Below are positions 13,146 to 26,060 of a stretch of DNA of 64,000 bases, in pieces. The stretch is from Caprimulgus europaeus. Its lineage: Eukaryota; Chordata; Aves; Caprimulgiformes; Caprimulgidae. The DNA lies in assembly GCA_907165065.1 (NCBI GenBank), contig OU015529.1:9185554-9249553 (forward strand). The letters run 5' to 3'. Each line of letters opens with the position of its first letter. Position 1 is the first letter of the stretch. Both the position numbers and the translations under genes were made by a program. Under the pieces are notes generated by a model that ran no database searches, had not been told where the DNA came from, and saw only the letters and a program-made list of their open reading frames with translations.

Positions 13146-13320
13146 TTCAACACCATTTGGAATGAACTGTAGTTAAAAGTGTATCCACCAATCACCCACA
13201 TAAATTTCCCATGCAGGACGGCCTTATGGGAGGCCCGGCCCACAGAAGGGCTGAACGGCTTTACGTTTGGTAGAATCCAGTAAGACTCCGTGGAAGGGAC
13301 GTTCAAAGAACAATCTGGAC
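13146..13320 (-). CDS. ATRNL1: ATRNL1 internal exon, EGF end and first kelch repeat (175 bp)
   Basis: The exon completes a Gly codon, gives PDC, which closes the second EGF-like module, then the linker SLNVPSTESYWILPNV, and the first kelch-type strands GRASHKAVLHGKFMWVIGG with the GG doublet typical of kelch blades. It continues YTFNYSSFQMVL and ends on two bases (AA) of an Asn codon. NYS is a possible glycosylation site. The kelch repeats are expected to form an extracellular beta-propeller. The donor is gtaagt. The acceptor tract (catttgtttacaaaacag) is poor in pyrimidines compared with the other exons. The upstream intron is 11.8 kb, the longest complete intron in the window. Confidence 0.96.
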
Positions 13321-14689
13321 CTGTTTTGTAAACAAATGTGCAATTTGTACAATCTGTTAGACAGGAGTGGTAAAGCCAATAAAGCAGAAACAGGGGAGGC
13401 TTAATTACAGATGCCAAGATTGCTCACTCTGATAAAATATGGTATACACTTTTATGTTTAACAGACACTCAAGAGAAAAAAAAACCTGACAACAAGGGAT
13501 GTCAATCAAATTGAAAGTGTTGGATTAGCTCAAATAACAATGATATATTTCTGCATTCCACTCAAAAAACACACTGTATGAGTCACAAATTGAAAGAAAA
13601 GCATAATGCATCATATTTTTAGATGGTATATAGGTCTAAAATGTGAGGCACAGTATACAATGCATCTTATCTCTACCTCTGGAGAGAAACTGTGCTGCAT
13701 TTAAACTAACCAGAGTAAGCTTATATCTAAGCAAATAATGTTACAGTAAATTAAGCTACAATATAGATTATACCATCTTAAATCTCAGGAATCAAAATTT
13801 GGCCTTTGTCAATGCCATTCTGCATTGTCTCTCACGAGCAAAATACGCTGTGAAGATATCAGAACCCACAATTATATATTCTTTTGGAAAATATTTTAGC
13901 AAATTACTTTTGCTAAATAAATATAAGTCATCAAAATATGTCATTTTCAAGATACATAATTATTAAAATCATGAATAGCGGAAACGTTTATTTTTCATTT
14001 GTTTAGTAATAGACAAAATCTGATCTCTTCATCATTAGTTTATGCTCTCAATGTTGGAAGTAATTTAAAGTATTGTTATTTAAAATCTGAATATATTCAG
14101 AACTTTGCTAAAATAATTTTTTCATAAAAGACAGCATATGCACTATTTGCCTCTTGTCAGGGACCACACAGCATTACTGACTGGCTTTATTGCTAGATGG
14201 GAAACTGAATTTTTAGAACAGCAATGTGTTCTACTTTAAGCATTATCAATTATGGAATTTAATTTTTTTATCAATGATGGCATACAGATACTGTATGGCA
14301 GCTAAATTATTTCTGTAATTTGATGCTATGAACAAAGTTATGTCCCTCTCAGCCTGCCTGACTGGGATAAATGCTTCCCTCAAACTGGACAGTGCTAAAA
14401 ATCAAAGCTGTTGAAGTCAGACTGGCACAGCCTTATTTGGAAACTCTGTGATAACATGCTAAAAAAACAAACAAACAAAAACAAACAAGCAAACACACAA
14501 AAAAAGAACCCAAACAACCAACTAGTCCACATCCCAAATGTCACACATAACATCAACATATCTGGAAAACTACTAGCCTGCTACTCTCCTGTTGCCACCA
14601 GACAAATCAGGAGAAACCATAAGAATGGAGAGAATTAGTCAACAGATTGATAACTGCTACCTAACTCATAAAAATCAAAGGTTTTTGAA

Positions 14690-15500
14690 GATCTCAACAC
14701 AGAGTCATTCAATTGATACACTTTTTCACAAGGCTCTTAGCAAAATTCCACACCAAAACTTTTAAGGAAACTGTTTAAGCAAGAGAAGGAAGACTTTTGC
14801 ACAGCTAAATAATCGACTGTAAGATACAGTCAGAAATAATAACAAACAGTAGGCAGGAGTAAATGGCCATTTCTTAAAGGGAATGACGTCACCTTTCAAG
14901 TCCCGCAAGAATTCAACATACACAACCCTGAAAGAGGACATGCAGTGAAGAAAGTTTGCTGCTAAAGACAATTACTAGACAGCAGAAAGAGTAAGATCAG
15001 GTTTGAAGAACCACAGAACAAGTTCTTGTCTGACCATGTGAATGAGCAACAAAATTACACATTAAATTCAACACAGATAAAGTTAAAACTATACAAGCTA
15101 TGTTCTAACTTGACTAAAAAGAAAGCAGTCTCTAAACTAACCATCAAGAGTCAGTAATAAACTCTCATCTTCAGGTAACTCATGACAGTATCACCTCAAC
15201 ATTCAGCAATGGTCAAAAAAGCAAATCATATGTTGGGAACAGAGAACACCGCTACCTCTCTGTATAAACCAGTGGTTTGCCCATGCTTAGAAAACTCTGT
15301 GTGCTGCTCAAAAAGAAGACAGGGCTGGAGTCTGTTTACAGAAGAGTAATAAGGATGTTCAAAGAAATTGAATGTTTTCTGTAACTGGAACTATTGAGTT
15401 GGATAAGACTTTTTCACTTAGAAAAAGAGAAAATTTGGAAGTGAATGATAAATGTCTACAAAGTAAGTGACTGGGCAAGAATTTAGAGGAGAGAGATGAT
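14690..15500 (+). mobile_element. Old CR1-type LINE, RT region to near 3' end
   Basis: Landmarks of the ancient CR1 occur in order: ttcacaaggctcttagcaaa (14725), aacaaacagtaggcaggagt (14842), ggtcaaaaaagcaaatcata (15211), tataaaccagtggtttgccc (15263), ggagtctgtttacagaagag and aataaggatgttcaaagaaa (15350). Frames are destroyed. The element is on the strand opposite to ATRNL1. Confidence 0.7.
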
Positions 15501-17802
15501 AAAGTTTACTAAATAAACTAAACAAGTAATGTACATCAAGTTCATCATTTTAAAACATACTGTCTCGTGGGGGAAAGGGAAATTATGTTTTGCCAATGTG
15601 CATTATCATTTTGGGGGGGAAACATGTTACAATTACTTCTTATATAAAACAACCAAGCAAATAACCTGCACCTAACCAGTTGTCAACTTTTCGTAGCACT
15701 CTGTAGAAGAATTATGTCCACTTGTATCCAAATTACCTTCCATTCATTAAATGATGGAGATACTCAATTCTCATTCTTCATTATACCTTCTACCCAGAAA
15801 AGATTAATGGTATTTGAATGAGGTCTAATGAGAGTATGAACAATTCAGTATATTATTTCTTAAGCATCAATAATAGATGCTATAATAGAATTGCAAGTTC
15901 AGCAAGATTCTGATTTGACAAATCACTGGAGGAAACAATTTGAATCTAAAAGTGCTTAAAAATAAACAGTTGATTAAGTATTCTTTGATCAAGGAAGATA
16001 TTAGAATTATGAAAACGGTGCCTCCAGTCAGAAAATGAGAACACATTTCAGTTTTATCACAGCTGCCAGTCTTGCACAGAAATGTAGTGGTCAGCAGTGT
16101 CCCCTGGTGGCACACAGTGAATAAAACACACAAACTACCCGCACGCCAATTGATTGGAGATTTTCTTTTCTGAAGACAGGGAACTGCAAGAATTCATAGA
16201 ACAAATCCACAATAGATTTAGATGACACTGACTACATTAAAATGAGGAAAAGCAAAAACTTTTTAAGAACTTAACAATGCAAAAACATTAACAATACTGT
16301 TAACCAGACCAGTGATTGCAAGAATGTCGCAGATAACTTTCTTGCAACTTCAATGCTCCACTGTTGGTCTACACTGAATGACAGGAAAGGTGAGATAGAA
16401 AGGAGAAACACCATGTACCCTGGTCTTGTTCTGGCATGGAGGAAGGACACATTCTAAGAAGACACACCTGAACTCAGGAGCTTGAAAGCAGCAGGTTTTC
16501 TTCAAAGCACACATCAATATCCTGTGCATGACACACACATGCGTTAAAGTGATATTAGTTAACACTGTCACCAGAAGAGGCAACCCCTGGCCTCCCCTCA
16601 TTGCTTCAGCTCTCATCGCTACTGCCACCAGTTTTCACATGGCTGCACCATGAATCAGACGAGGGAATGCACCCAGGTTAAAACTTGATTTTGTTTTTAA
16701 TCAAGCTGGCTTTTAATCTGGATGTGTTCCCTCACGTGCTTCACCTTGCCCACGTGCATGCAGTTGTGCCAGCACAAGTAAGGCAGCATGGCCAGGACTG
16801 CCTCTGCAGTAGAGGTGTAAAACATTCATGGAATTACCACAGTATGTGTCAACCAGTACAAAAATGGAATATATAGTTGAAAAAACCCACAGCAAAAGAA
16901 TAATACTGACTTCTCCTGAAACATCATTTAAAGAGCAAATGCTTACGTGTGGCTATTGCCTTATAAAGGCAAAGTAGATGTAGGACTTATATCATTTACG
17001 GATTTTCTTACTTGAGTACATACACCACAAAATTATACATAATACATAAATATATTTTCTCTTTGGAAACATCACATTCACTAAACACATGCCTTTTATG
17101 AAACAGAGAGCACTACAGCTGCAGAACAAAGATAATGAAAAATATGTTCTATTATTTTCTATGCAAATATGATTTTTCTCCATTTATTTAAAATTGGATT
17201 TCTTTCTTATCTTCCTAATGTGCCACTCAATCCATTGGAGGGGGAAAAAAAAAAAAGCTTTAAAAACAGCAAACGACTTTATAAACCTGAATTCCAAGTA
17301 AATTATGTTACCCTCAAAGGTAGGAAAAAATTCTATAGGTTTAAAAAAGCGATTTACCCACACAACAGAAGAGAAGGAATCTAATTTCTATTTATTGAGG
17401 AGTTTCATGAACTGCCGAAGTAACAAACTGTTCCATCAGTTCAAGTCATAAGATCAATTTCCACCTAATGAGAAAACATCATCTAGTGTCTTCAACCCTA
17501 GTCTTTTCCTTTGGGATTACAGGGGAGAAAAAAAAAAGTATTGATGTGTTGAATATAAATGTCACAGTCCTGACACACAATCTAGTCAAAGCATTTAAGT
17601 AAAGCATTTGTTGTTGTTTATACCATATTTTGTTTGTTATCTGATCACTTGAGTTGAGAATTATTGCTTTAACATAATTTTTCAACCACCACAAATGCAA
17701 ACTAAATATTACTATTCTCAAGTACCCAATAAAAACTTCATATGATAATGAATTTGAGGTTATGAAAAATATTTTTGAGAAAAGAGAACATATTCTTTGT
17801 AA

Positions 17803-18512
17803 ATAGAATGGGTTGCTCGAAGTTTCACCCAGCCTGGCCATGAACACTTCCAGGGAGGGGGCATCCACAACTTCCATGGGCAACCTGGGCCAGTGTCTGA
17901 CCACCCTCACAGGAAACAATTTCTTCCCGATATCTAATCTAAATCTGCCCTCTTCCAGGTTAAAGTCATTTCCCCTTGTTCTATCACTACCTGCTCTTGT
18001 AAAAAGTCCCTCCCCAGCTTTTCTGTAGGCCCCCCTCAGGTACTGGAAGGTTGCTATAAGGTCTGCCTGAAGCCTTCTCTTCTCCAGACTGCACAGCGCC
18101 AACTCTCTCAGCCTGTCCTCACAGCAGAGGTGCTCCAGCCCTCGGATCATCCTTGAGGCCTCCTCTGGACTCGTTCTAACTGGTCCATGTCCTTATGTTG
18201 GGGGCCCCAGAACTGGACACAGCACTCCATGTGGGGCCTCAGAAGAGTGGAGCAGACGGGCAGAATCACCTCCCTTGACCTGCTGACCATGCTTCTCTTG
18301 ATGCAGGCCAAGATACAACTGGCATTCTGGGCTGCGAGCGTGCATTGTCAGCTCATGTTGAGCTTCTCATCCACCAACACCCCCAAGTCCTTCTCCTCCA
18401 GGCTGCTCTGTTCTTGATTCATTCTCTACCCAGCCTGTATTTGCACTTGGAGTTGCCCCAACGCAGGTGCAGGACCTTGCACTTGGCCTTGTTGAACTTC
18501 AAGAGGTTTAGG
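17803..18512 (-). mobile_element. CR1 LINE, 0.7-kb 3' copy with readable ORF2 tail
   Basis: On the minus strand this encodes the C-terminal tail typical of CR1 ORF2: LEHLCCEDRLRELALCSLEK, then DRTRGNDFNLEEGRFRLDIG and the arginine/proline-rich end. The upstream part (18150-18512) is also CR1 (gttcaacaaggccaagtgca, cccaacataaggacatggac) but frame-shifted. The last part lacks a roughly 90-bp block found in the copies at 32082 and 59968; gagcaacc is joined directly to cattctat. A 5'-truncated, dead copy. Confidence 0.93.
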
Positions 18513-21500
18513 AAGTGTATCAACTATACTTTCAACAAAACTCTATTGGAAGTTCTAGTTTTTCTATTAGAACTTCACAGCTCTAATATTCAAAAACTTC
18601 CTACCAGTTTTCAACATAGGTGTATTGGTGAATAGTTTACCCCAATTATTCTTCTACCAGTGTTGGTATCACTGGACTTAAAGAGTTGGTCTGTCTTTAA
18701 GTCTATACATCCCACACAACAGCAACGCTATTCCCTCCCTGCCTCCATTATATCAGTTTAAACAATCCATACTCTGTTAGTATCTTCCATAGTCCTGAGC
18801 AGCCCAACAGTTCCCTCTCTGAGCCTATTTCAATTTGTATTCATAGAAGTGTAGTAACAACAATGAAATACAATATAATGTTTTCACACATTTAACTGTA
18901 GATTCTGCAACTGATCATCCTACTAGTGCACTTGACACTTTACAATCTATAGTTTGTAGAGTATATAAAATTAAGAATATTAATTAGTTCATACTCTAAT
19001 TGAGACAGACAAGCAAGTTTTCAAGTAATTATATTACACAGAGTACTCTTTTTGTTTCAGGATATTCTGGTCCTCTTCCATATTTAAACTAACTCCCACC
19101 TTTGTATTAACAGATTTCATTAGCAGTCTTATGAGTAGATTACAAAAATTATGTAAGGAGATCAGTCCCAAGATCAGTCTTTAAGTAGTACTGATATCTT
19201 TCCCTCCTAAATTACTTGTTTACACCCACCTACATTACACAATTAAGAAGCTGTGTTCCCTTTACTGTTCCCTTAGGTAATCTCTGACTTCTTCAGTTTC
19301 AATTATTTCCTATCATCAAATGATGAGGTCAAAACAAGACATATAGCATTTTCTTCTCACATTTCTTACAAATTATTTTAATAAGAATTACATTGATAAA
19401 TACATGTTTCAACTGTTCCACTATTCAATCACAGCATATGTTTAATTCTTTCTTTCCTCAAATTATGGTCTAGGTCTTCACACACTGCTCAAATCAAGCT
19501 GACAAGTTTTGAGCTGCCTGAATCACTTTTTCCTGTTCTTATATGAAGGTGCTACAGATAATGAGCTAAATTTAGTATCTTCCCTTATCAGGAAGATCAG
19601 CACTACCTATCCCCTTCTTGTGTTCAGGATATATTATTGCATTCATTCAGTAGTTTAATCAAGTGTTTGCGTGTTTTACCTTGCTACACTTATATGCATG
19701 CATTTTAAATAAATATTTAGAAGGTCATGGATTTATTTTAAAGTTATTGCACTTTCTCATTAAAACTTTCAAATAGTAGGGGACTCCCTTCCTAAATCTC
19801 AGTCTAACTGCACATATTACCAACCATTTTAATGCAGTCAACCATTTATTGAAATGAATCCAATAAATTCTATTAAACCTGTTTTCACTGTCAGATGACA
19901 GCACAAAGGTATTTAAAACTGAAGTTGGCTCCTCATTTAACTGTGATGTTCTTTCTTTTGGAATAAAGATAATTTTCTCACACAAAATTTTCAGACACTG
20001 GATTTCTAATTATGATAACTACATTTTGTTTACAAATTGCACAAAGTCCTCCAAGAATGCTTGACAGATTATTAAATTCAATCTGAAAATAAAACTGAAA
20101 AATATATTTCCAGTATATAAGAAATAACCATTTATATTAAGTCAGTTCCTTCCTATGAATTCTTTATATGCTAAACTTCCTTAGACAATGCTCATTTCCA
20201 TGACACATAATGAAATTTGCAAATTTGGAGTGCAGAAATGGGATTTTAACTTAAAATTGGGGGATGAGAGTATTCCTTGGGTTTGTGTTTTATGTGCATA
20301 TATCATTTTAATGTACATATATTTAACAAGACATCTGCCAGACTGTAAAAAAGTTTTTTTCTGACTGAATTGATACTTGGCTACAGAAAGCCTAAAAAGT
20401 AAAATCTAGATAAAGAGTGGATTATCACAGGGCAGAACAGTTACAAAACATCTGCTTTTCCACCCCCCGCTTCCCCCCCTTCCAAACAGGTTTGTCCAAA
20501 GCAGATGTTACATCATAGGTCCTCTTCTCTGAAAATAATTAGCTGTATACTTTCTGTTCAAGAACATCCAGGCACAACAGGTCAAATCTCAGCTTTTAGT
20601 CCTCTCAGCATTTGGCACAAGCTCTCTCCAGTGCTGCATTTCCACTGCAACTGCCCAAGTTCACATCTCAAACCTTCTCCATTGGCCTCAATAAACCACC
20701 ACTGCACAGCTATATTTCAGCCTTGAGGAATAAAGTGGGTCAAACAAGAGAGTATGACCTCAAAGCCTTCCACTGAAGCAGTCAGAATGAACTCGACTCT
20801 AGGTGGTCCTTTGAGGAAAATCCAAGTATAGGCACACATTGACAGAGCAGTTCTGGACATATTTGAGATGCTGTTAGAAGAAACACCATGGTATAAAGCA
20901 AGGCAAAATACTGAATTTTACATTGCAGTAGTCATAGCATTCCTTTTACATTTTCATTGTTTACTTCTGTCCTTATATAAAAGGCTCATTTTTCCCTAGA
21001 GAGATGTTATAAAATTCAAGCTGCCTGAATTGCTAATAGGTTTATTTCAAAGTTAATTAGTTTAATTTCAGAATCTGGTCATCTGCTACATCTCTACTGC
21101 TAGAAGCAGATCTGTAGGGAGAAATAACTGACTATACACATTCCAGGATTTTTATTGGTGTTTTAACTTTGGACTGGACCTGATCCCTACAACTGAATGT
21201 CCATTTATGGCTGGTGTGCACTATGTGCAACCCTGGATCTGATCTTCTGGTGTAGTTTCATCTAAAAGGAATGTATGTTTTCAAACCACCTCGTAATGCA
21301 AGCCAAAACACAGTACACGTGGAGGATCAGATTTGCTTTGAAGGTACACTACTGACCCTCCTCATGACTAGTGTCAACACACCCTGTAATTCCTCCCTAC
21401 TAGATCTCCTTTTTGCTTGTAGTACTAATGTTCAATAATCAAAGTACCAATAAAGCTTCTCTTAAATTCAATAGCATCTTTAACTCTTTTTTTCCTTTCT

Positions 21501-22982
21501 GCACCCAGTGTAAAAGGTACCAGCATCAAGAGTACCCCCGCATCACACTGGATCAGGGAGATACCTGCCTGTGCAGGAGCTCCCAGTGAGGACTCCTACT
21601 AAGTGTTAAGAGTCACCACTAAATCCTTAATCTTCCCATCACAGGATTGTTTCCTAGTAAGCATATCAGTTTTGCAGAATAACTTGAGTTCTCACTGGTA
21701 TTTAGACTTCTCCCTAAATTGCTGATCCCCAAAATGAGCACTATAAAACAATGTTCTCTCCCAAATGCCTATCTCAGGGAAAGGGTCACTCGCTCTCTAC
21801 TCAGAATTCCTCATGTGGAAACTATTACCTACAGTGATCTGCAAGTCTTTTAACCATCTCTTTCTAAGACAGCCCTCCATTTGCCAATACAGCCTGCAAT
21901 ATTTGTTCCTAGATCATTTTACATTAAGTGATATTAAGGCAATTTTCTAAATTATTACTTTGAACTGGATGACTTATAGCTTTTTTTAAATGAAAACATC
22001 CTCCTTAATTTACTACAGAGTGAATCTTATTATCTTACCTGAAAAAAGGAAAGTTACATGTAATAATCAAGATCTTTTATAAAAATGTTGTCTTAACATC
22101 GGACAAAAACTGGTCACTGGGAAAATTCTCCAATTATTCACTCAGCTACTGCATAATTTAGAGGTACATATTTTTAATTCCTTCTGTGAAACAGTTTTTA
22201 ACCTATTTAATATGTGGCAAGCTAGTTATTTCCTTTACATGGTTTTAAATCAAGCTCCTTGAAGAAATTCAAGAACACCTCTATCAAGAAGACCTGTAAT
22301 ATTACTTTTTATAAGCATATAATACATTCATAGTAGTCAGCAATACTTTCAGAATGTCCAAAGCTTGTCCATTTAACCCTTTCAAAAATGTGGAACTGTT
22401 TACAATCATTCCAGTCTTCTTGATTTTTTAACCCCATTACAGAAATTAACAATTTTGAAATCTCCTGTGCTCATTTACATCCTGAGACAATCCAAGACAG
22501 TGTTACTGGTGTTAGAGAACTTGCAGGCTGTAAACACATATTCAGCAAAAGGTAATATCTTTCTAAAAACTTTTCAGCTTCTTAAACAGGTCAAATAGTG
22601 CAAGAGCCAACATTTTTGTCTCAGCCAAGTCTCCCTTCCTTTTTTATCTGTGTCTAGCAAAGAAAAGGAGAGCAAGTCAGTAGTTTTAAGACTTTATTTT
22701 TTTTTTCTCCATGAGTTACATCTACAGCCTGTATCAGCAGACATCAACAGATTCTCCTTTAGAATATCAAGACAGATTAGTCAGTAATGCAACAGTGTAG
22801 TAGGATGTAGTACTCATGGAAGAAATCGCTCTTGAGGAGAAACTTCAGCCTCCTTTTATGTTGCCTGAAATTTTAAATTAACCAGATTACAAGTAAATAC
22901 CAAATTTTCTTCCTATATATACTTCTGAGACCAACCATCTCAGAAAGATTTAATGTTATTAAACATTATTAGCATTATTAAA

Positions 22983-23068
22983 AATAATACTTTTATTTTT
23001 AACAAAAAGTACATTTAACATGTACGTTTTTGTTAAATGTACTTTTTGTTAAAAATTAAAGTATTATT
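22983..23068. repeat. Near-perfect hairpin, 38-bp arms, 10-bp loop
   Basis: The left arm 22983-23020 and right arm 23031-23068 are reverse complements with one mismatch (an a/t near the outer third). The loop is tgtacgtttt. Arms are AT-rich and contain aacaaaaagtacatttaaca. No terminal repeats of a known DNA transposon were recognised. It lies in the 11.8-kb ATRNL1 intron. Confidence 0.9.
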
Positions 23069-25163
23069 AATAAATTATTTGCCTTCCAAGTCTAGAAGTT
23101 TTTATTGTCATGGCATTATTCTATATTTGTATGACTAGCAGGTAACTGAAAATATCTACAAGATCCTTCTTCCACAAAATGTATCTAATAAGAAAAGGAC
23201 CCTACTTTTCACTGAAAATATTTTATCCCAAAGAATAGCTTTCTCTTTCCTCAGAATACTTGTTTTAAATGACATTTTCTTTAGAGCTGCTCCTTCCACT
23301 GCATCCACAAGATGTCACCATTGTAAAAGAAAGAAACACCATGCACTGTAAACTACGAAATACCTTTTTTATGTTCTGAACCGTGGTTTTTATTTATTGC
23401 CCTTTTCAATCAATGCACTCTATTTTTTTTTTAATAGGGACTAAACATACTAAAAAGAGTCAAACAATCAAAATATAAAATTATCTTCAAAAACATAGAA
23501 GAACCTTATTTTAGCCACATGGTTTGAATTAGCAAACAAGAAAAGCTTGGCAGACAGCAAGAGGAGCAAGATAAGTAGAAACACTGAGGATTCCATCATC
23601 AAAAAGAGCCTACACAGAAGATACTGTCAGTTTAGAAAATATAGGGTATATAGATGCCGATAAATAAATAACTAGAACAGAGAACCAAGTAGTCTCCCAG
23701 AGACTGCTTAAGGGAAGTTTGGTATTGGTTTGTATTTAATAAAGAAAAACAATTATGTATGCAAGTCTACTCACTCTAGGAAAGCATAGGAAGGCAGCAT
23801 GTACCAAAATGCTAGATGAACAGAAGGCACTAACAGTGAAAGTTAGAATTTTAATTTTATTTCATGTTCAAAACTTCTAATGAAGATTATAGCACTGTGA
23901 ATGAAGGTATAGCCTAAAAATGTGTTTCCAAAGATTTGTGACTTTTCTCCATTTTGTACATAGAGATCTGAAATTGCAAGGAAAAGATGCACAAGTAAAG
24001 GGAGGCTATTCTTGCTCCAAGTTCTATTCACAACTTCCTTACAGAGTTTCAGCTTTCAGGATCTTTTTTTGTGCACTACAGTCATGGAAGCTTCTAAACT
24101 ACTGGGTAACAAGTCTGCACTGTTTCCATTCAATGACTATATTGCTAACCCACTTCCCTTCTGTGGGTGCACCGACTGCCTTTTAACGAACAACTTCATT
24201 AATTATTAAGAAAATAAATGTATTAAATCTCATGGTGTCTTTGGTTTAATAGGCGCGACAGCTAATGGGAGTAAAAAAGTCATTTCCTTTGACATGCAAA
24301 AAGAAACAGCAATAAAACAAAAGTCAAAGCAGGAAGTAATAGGAAGAGCGCATATCAGCTAAGTATTCTGAAGATATTTTAAGAGAAGAATGGCAATTTC
24401 AATACATAGCAAGTTAATCCAATTGAGACTTCTAATAGGAGTGGTAAAGGATAAAAAGAAAAAATACACAAACATCTAGCACAATTATAGTAAGTGAATT
24501 AAAGATTTAAGATCTTAAATCACTGGTCTTTAATAAGAAACAATTATTTATGGTACTGGGAGTAAAACTACAGCACACACTTAGAGGACACCTATTATTC
24601 CACAGTATTTGTCCACATAGGCATTCCTGTACCATCGGAACAAAACAGCTTACCTTCCTTTTTCATTGAGAGACTGTAAAAATAATACACAACAAAAAAC
24701 TAGACAGTGAATACTTACTTCAGGAAGCACTGAAAATATGATGTGATGATGTGACATTAAGAAAGGGGGGGAAGAAAGTCAAACGTATCTAGACATTAAA
24801 GAAATTAATAGAATAGGAAACTAGGCTATGGAGGAACTTAGTCTTCAGAAGTGCTCACAACACTTGAGTAATTACTGCCATTAATTTTTCAAATTAATGA
24901 TTCAAAACGAAGAATGCCAAACACAAGGAAGTTTCGGTCACATACTAATGCAGTATCTTCAGACAGAAAATATCAAAGCTGTGAGACTTATGTGGCATTA
25001 AAGCACACACATTTAGGTCTACATAGAAATTTATTCCAGAAGTTATTTTTTCCATTTATGTTTATAATTTAAAGGTGCTAAAATGCATACTAGATAGGAT
25101 GCATTAAAGCAGTTCTTTTTTTTTTTAAAAAGATAAACTTGATTCTAAACAACAAAACCTTAC

Positions 25164-25372
25164 CTTGCCAGCTATCATTGCAAACACACAGCTTCTCGCC
25201 TGTCAAATCACAGTACCCATGATCTGGACTGCCACAGTTGGCTTTACAATATGGAATATCACAGGCTTCTCCTTTCCAATACTTGTCACACTCACAATAT
25301 ACCCGGCTTGGTATGGACACACTGGTTGTACACTTTCCATGTTCTGAGCAGTTATTAGGACAAGAATTAATT
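25164..25372 (-). CDS. ATRNL1: ATRNL1 internal exon, two EGF-like modules (209 bp)
   Basis: This exon encodes 69 full codons with twelve cysteines spaced as two EGF-like modules: CPNNCSEHGKC, YCECDKYWKGEAC, then YCKANCGSPDHGYC and LCVCNDSWQG, with the last cysteine in the next exon. The start INSCPNNC assigns it to ATRNL1 and not ATRN, which from memory has a different start to this module. NCS and NDS are possible N-glycosylation sites. It ends after the first base of a Gly codon; the donor is gtaagg. The acceptor is unusual because its pyrimidine tract is an 11-T run that directly follows an AT/GT microsatellite (25377-25408). Confidence 0.96.
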
Positions 25373-25376
25373 CTGG

Positions 25377-25408
25377 AAAAAAAAAAATATATATATATAT
25401 ATGTGTGT
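25377..25408. repeat. A11(TA)n(GT)3 microsatellite at a splice acceptor
   Basis: The plus strand reads 11 A, then alternating TA/AT to about 25402, then GTGTGT. On the transcript strand this becomes ACACAC-(AT)n-T11-CCAG and supplies the pyrimidine tract of the acceptor of the EGF exon at 25372. Confidence 0.9.
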
Positions 25409-25797
25409 AAAATAAGGGAAATGACAAGCTGAAAATTAATGGCAGTGGTTTTATCTGACAATATTCCAACAGTATTTGTTGGATAAACTACTTTTCCTGA
25501 AAAATTTCTATATACTGATAAACACAAGTTTGATTATAATTAAACTGGCATACACTTAAAGGGTGTTCCTGAGTAGCTTTGGTCCATGCTATAAAACAGT
25601 ATGTCTAATATCCAAGGGGAATAAAATTGGAAAAAATGAGTGAGGAAAAATACAAGATGGCTAATATCCTGAAACTACTTAAATGTAGCACTTCATGCTT
25701 TTAATTCTTAATAATAGAGCCACCTTAACCTTGCCTCCTTAACTCCACAGTCAGAGATGTAAAAAGAGGAAAGATTACACTGAAAGATTCCTTTGAC

Positions 25798-26060
25798 TGT
25801 TATGGAAGTTAGCATTTCTGTGATATGCCCTACCAAACTCTGAGATCACAGACAACTGGACTGCAAAATTATGCAAACTGGTTCCAGAAACACAGGCAAT
25901 TCCTTGGAGACAAGGACACTGAAGTATGTGGCTCCAGGAGTTTCCATGAACAGAATCTCAGGTAGGATGTGCCTGATGAAGTATAAAAAGGAGTTGGAAC
26001 CTTTTTTGGTGACTTGCAGCAAAGGGTTGGGTTGAAACTCAGAATAAATTGGTACTACAA
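25798..26060 (+). mobile_element. Possible degenerate LTR (TATA box and poly-A signal)
   Basis: The stretch begins TGTTATGG, has a TATA-box-like tataaaaag at 25982 and AATAAA at 26043, the order expected in an LTR. The following 700 bp to about 26760 is of similar composition and may belong to the same insert. No coding relic, primer site or partner LTR was recognised, so this is a suggestion only. Confidence 0.25.

Larger units (their letters stand above)
13321..25163 (-). other. ATRNL1: ATRNL1 intron between EGF and kelch exons (11.8 kb)
   Basis: The intron is bounded by gtaagg and aacag. It contains an old CR1 piece (14690-15500), a younger 0.7-kb CR1 (17803-18512), C-rich clusters near 20460-20480, and a long hairpin (22983-23068). 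I recognise nothing specific in 15600-17750, 18530-22900 or 23100-25100. Confidence 0.85.

Noticed and set aside
17479..18150. A 223-codon minus-strand open frame, the longest in the window
   Set aside because: Its readable part is the CR1 ORF2 tail and the rest runs into unrelated intron; it is not a host gene.
25090..25527. Open frame longer than the EGF exon at this place
   Set aside because: Only 25164-25372 is exon; the frame merely reads through both splice sites into intron and microsatellite.
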